Origin: Serratia odorifera
GTDB lineage: Bacteria; Pseudomonadota; Gammaproteobacteria; Enterobacterales; Enterobacteriaceae
DNA length: 64,000 bases
Direction: 5' to 3'
Assembly (NCBI RefSeq): GCF_900635445.1
Contig: NZ_LR134117.1
Span: 372,001-436,000, forward strand
Both the position numbers and the translations under genes were made by a program. The notes beneath the pieces were generated by a model. That model did no database searches and was not told where the DNA came from. It saw only the letters and a program-made list of their open reading frames with translations. This document shows, one piece after another, positions 62,979 through 64,000 of this stretch. How positions within the stretch are numbered: the stretch's first letter is position 1; each line of letters starts with the position of its first letter.

Positions 62979-64000
62979 ATTTGGCGCGAGCCAGGCAACG
63001 TTGACCGGCGATCGTCAACCCGTTTGGCAAACCAGGCCGTGGTCAACTTGCGGGTAATTTTCGGGCTTTCAAGCGTAATGCCCGGCAACACTTCACGCGG
63101 CAACTTTTTGCCTTCGGTTTTTTCTGCCAGCGCAAACACCTGTTGGTAAACGTCGGTATGCTCGAAATCGAGGCTGTTGCCCTTCTCCAGCGCCCGCCGA
63201 ATGGCGGAATTGCTGATAGCCAGTCGTTTGCCCAACGCGCGCACCGCCAGTTCAGTGGAGCCAGGCTTGTCGGTGCCGTAGTTGATCAAGTCACCGTCCA
63301 GCGCCAGCGGAATGCCGCTCGCACGGCTGACCGCGCTCTGGAATGCCGCATTACGGCTGGCGTACCAACCGGCGTTGAAATCGGCGAAACGGTACAGTGA
63401 ACGGCTGTAATTGGCCGGATAGCCGAGCAGATGCATGATGCCGAAATACATGCCGCCACGCCGGCTGAACACTTCACGACGAATCGAACCTTCAATCGGA
63501 TACGGATACCCTTTGGCATTGGCCTCGGCAAAGGCGATGCTCACCTGCATGGGTCCACCGGTATGCACCGGGTTCAGATTGCCAAACAGCCGTTGGCCCA
63601 TCGGCACCATATCGATAAAGTCATCAAAGATGGCGCTCAGCTCCTTTTCACTGCGCACCTTGTCCAGTCGTGCGCTGTAACTCTTGCCGTTTGGCGAGGT
63701 GATCATCAGCGCGGTGCGCACCAGGAAATGCGGAATATGCAGTTGATCGGCGCGACGATCGATCTCTTTCCAGGCGATCTTCGGCAGCCCGGGCACCTGC
63801 GGATCGGCCTGGAAGGTCGATTCCTGCTCGGTAACCGCCAGTACGGAACAGATGTTCTCGTCGCTCGCGTCAAGGCCTTGCGCGGCAAACGCTGCGGTGA
63901 TATCCGTTGCCCAACCCTGGCGATCCTTGGCGCTGGGCGGCATCAGTTTGATGACTTGCGCCTTGACATCTGCCGGTCGGCGCTCAGGCGCTTCGGGGGT
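62977..64000 (-). CDS. DUF1615 domain-containing protein, 5' end outside window (3' frameshift as read)
   Basis: The frame is open to the window edge (PEAPERRPADVKAQVIKLM precedes PPSAKDRQGWATDI), so the start lies beyond base 64000. The family consists of predicted lipoproteins of unknown function with a lysozyme-like look (SVLAVTEQESTFQADPQVPGL, GGPMQVSIAFAE, GGMYFGIMHLLGYP). One extra T at 63023-63025 (plus strand) shifts the tail; corrected, it ends NGLTIAGQRCLARAK and stops at 62977, rather than running on to 62924 through the terminator. Confidence 0.85.

Overview
The window reads as an Enterobacterales chromosome, most likely Serratia or a close relative (genus inferred from protein similarity and gene content, not proven). 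It is GC-rich and densely coding. I saw no rRNA, tRNA, CRISPR, prophage or insertion sequence. Gene order from dxs (1) to aroL (42035) follows, in reverse, the classical E. coli block aroL-yaiA-aroM-ppnP-rdgC-mak-sbcCD-phoBR-brnQ-proY-malZ-acpH-queA-tgt-yajC-secDF-yajI-nrdR-ribDH-nusB-thiL-pgpA-yajO-dxs, with lineage-specific insertions.

Layout. 1-6.6 kb: dxs end, yajO, the nrdR-ribD-ribH-nusB-thiL-pgpA strand and lipoprotein yajI. 6.6-12.3 kb: secF-secD-yajC-tgt-queA, with an ERIC-type repeat between tgt and queA. 12.3-19.6 kb: acpH, a 2-Cys peroxiredoxin with an OxyR-like site, ggt, malZ, a YbdG-type channel and a small lipoprotein. 19.6-27.4 kb: proY, brnQ, a short MetE-like protein behind met boxes, then a PstS-like protein with phoR-phoB behind a Pho box. 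27.4-35.3 kb: sbcDC, a solitary BglG antiterminator with its own RAT/terminator leader, mak, rdgC, ppnP. 35.5-39.8 kb: an IclR regulator, an OPT transporter, a DUF1177 protein and AroM, with a shared palindromic operator before both the regulator and the transporter. 40-42 kb: yaiA, a SnoaL-like protein, an AraC regulator and aroL.

42-64 kb is accessory: a GNAT protein, a Fur-controlled siderophore receptor and binding-protein pair, methyltransferases, ltrA, a phytase-like secreted protein behind a Pho box, aqpZ, a pirin/LysR pair, secreted small proteins, pagP with a repeated linker, ipdC (indole-3-acetate synthesis) and a DUF1615 protein cut by the window end.

The genes link through regulation. 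PhoB sits here with its own box, and the phytase-like gene carries another. The MetE-like gene looks MetJ-controlled, the siderophore pair Fur-controlled, and aroL and possibly ipdC TyrR-controlled.

A strong technical signal runs through the window. About a dozen genes, including nusB, nrdR, aroL and sbcD, are broken by single-base indels, mostly in short homopolymers. Correcting them restores family-typical lengths, so they are probably sequencing errors, and I annotate these genes as CDS spanning the shift.

The best candidate for an undescribed system is the IclR/OPT/DUF1177/AroM cluster. It makes the orphan E. coli gene aroM look like part of a transport and catabolism operon.
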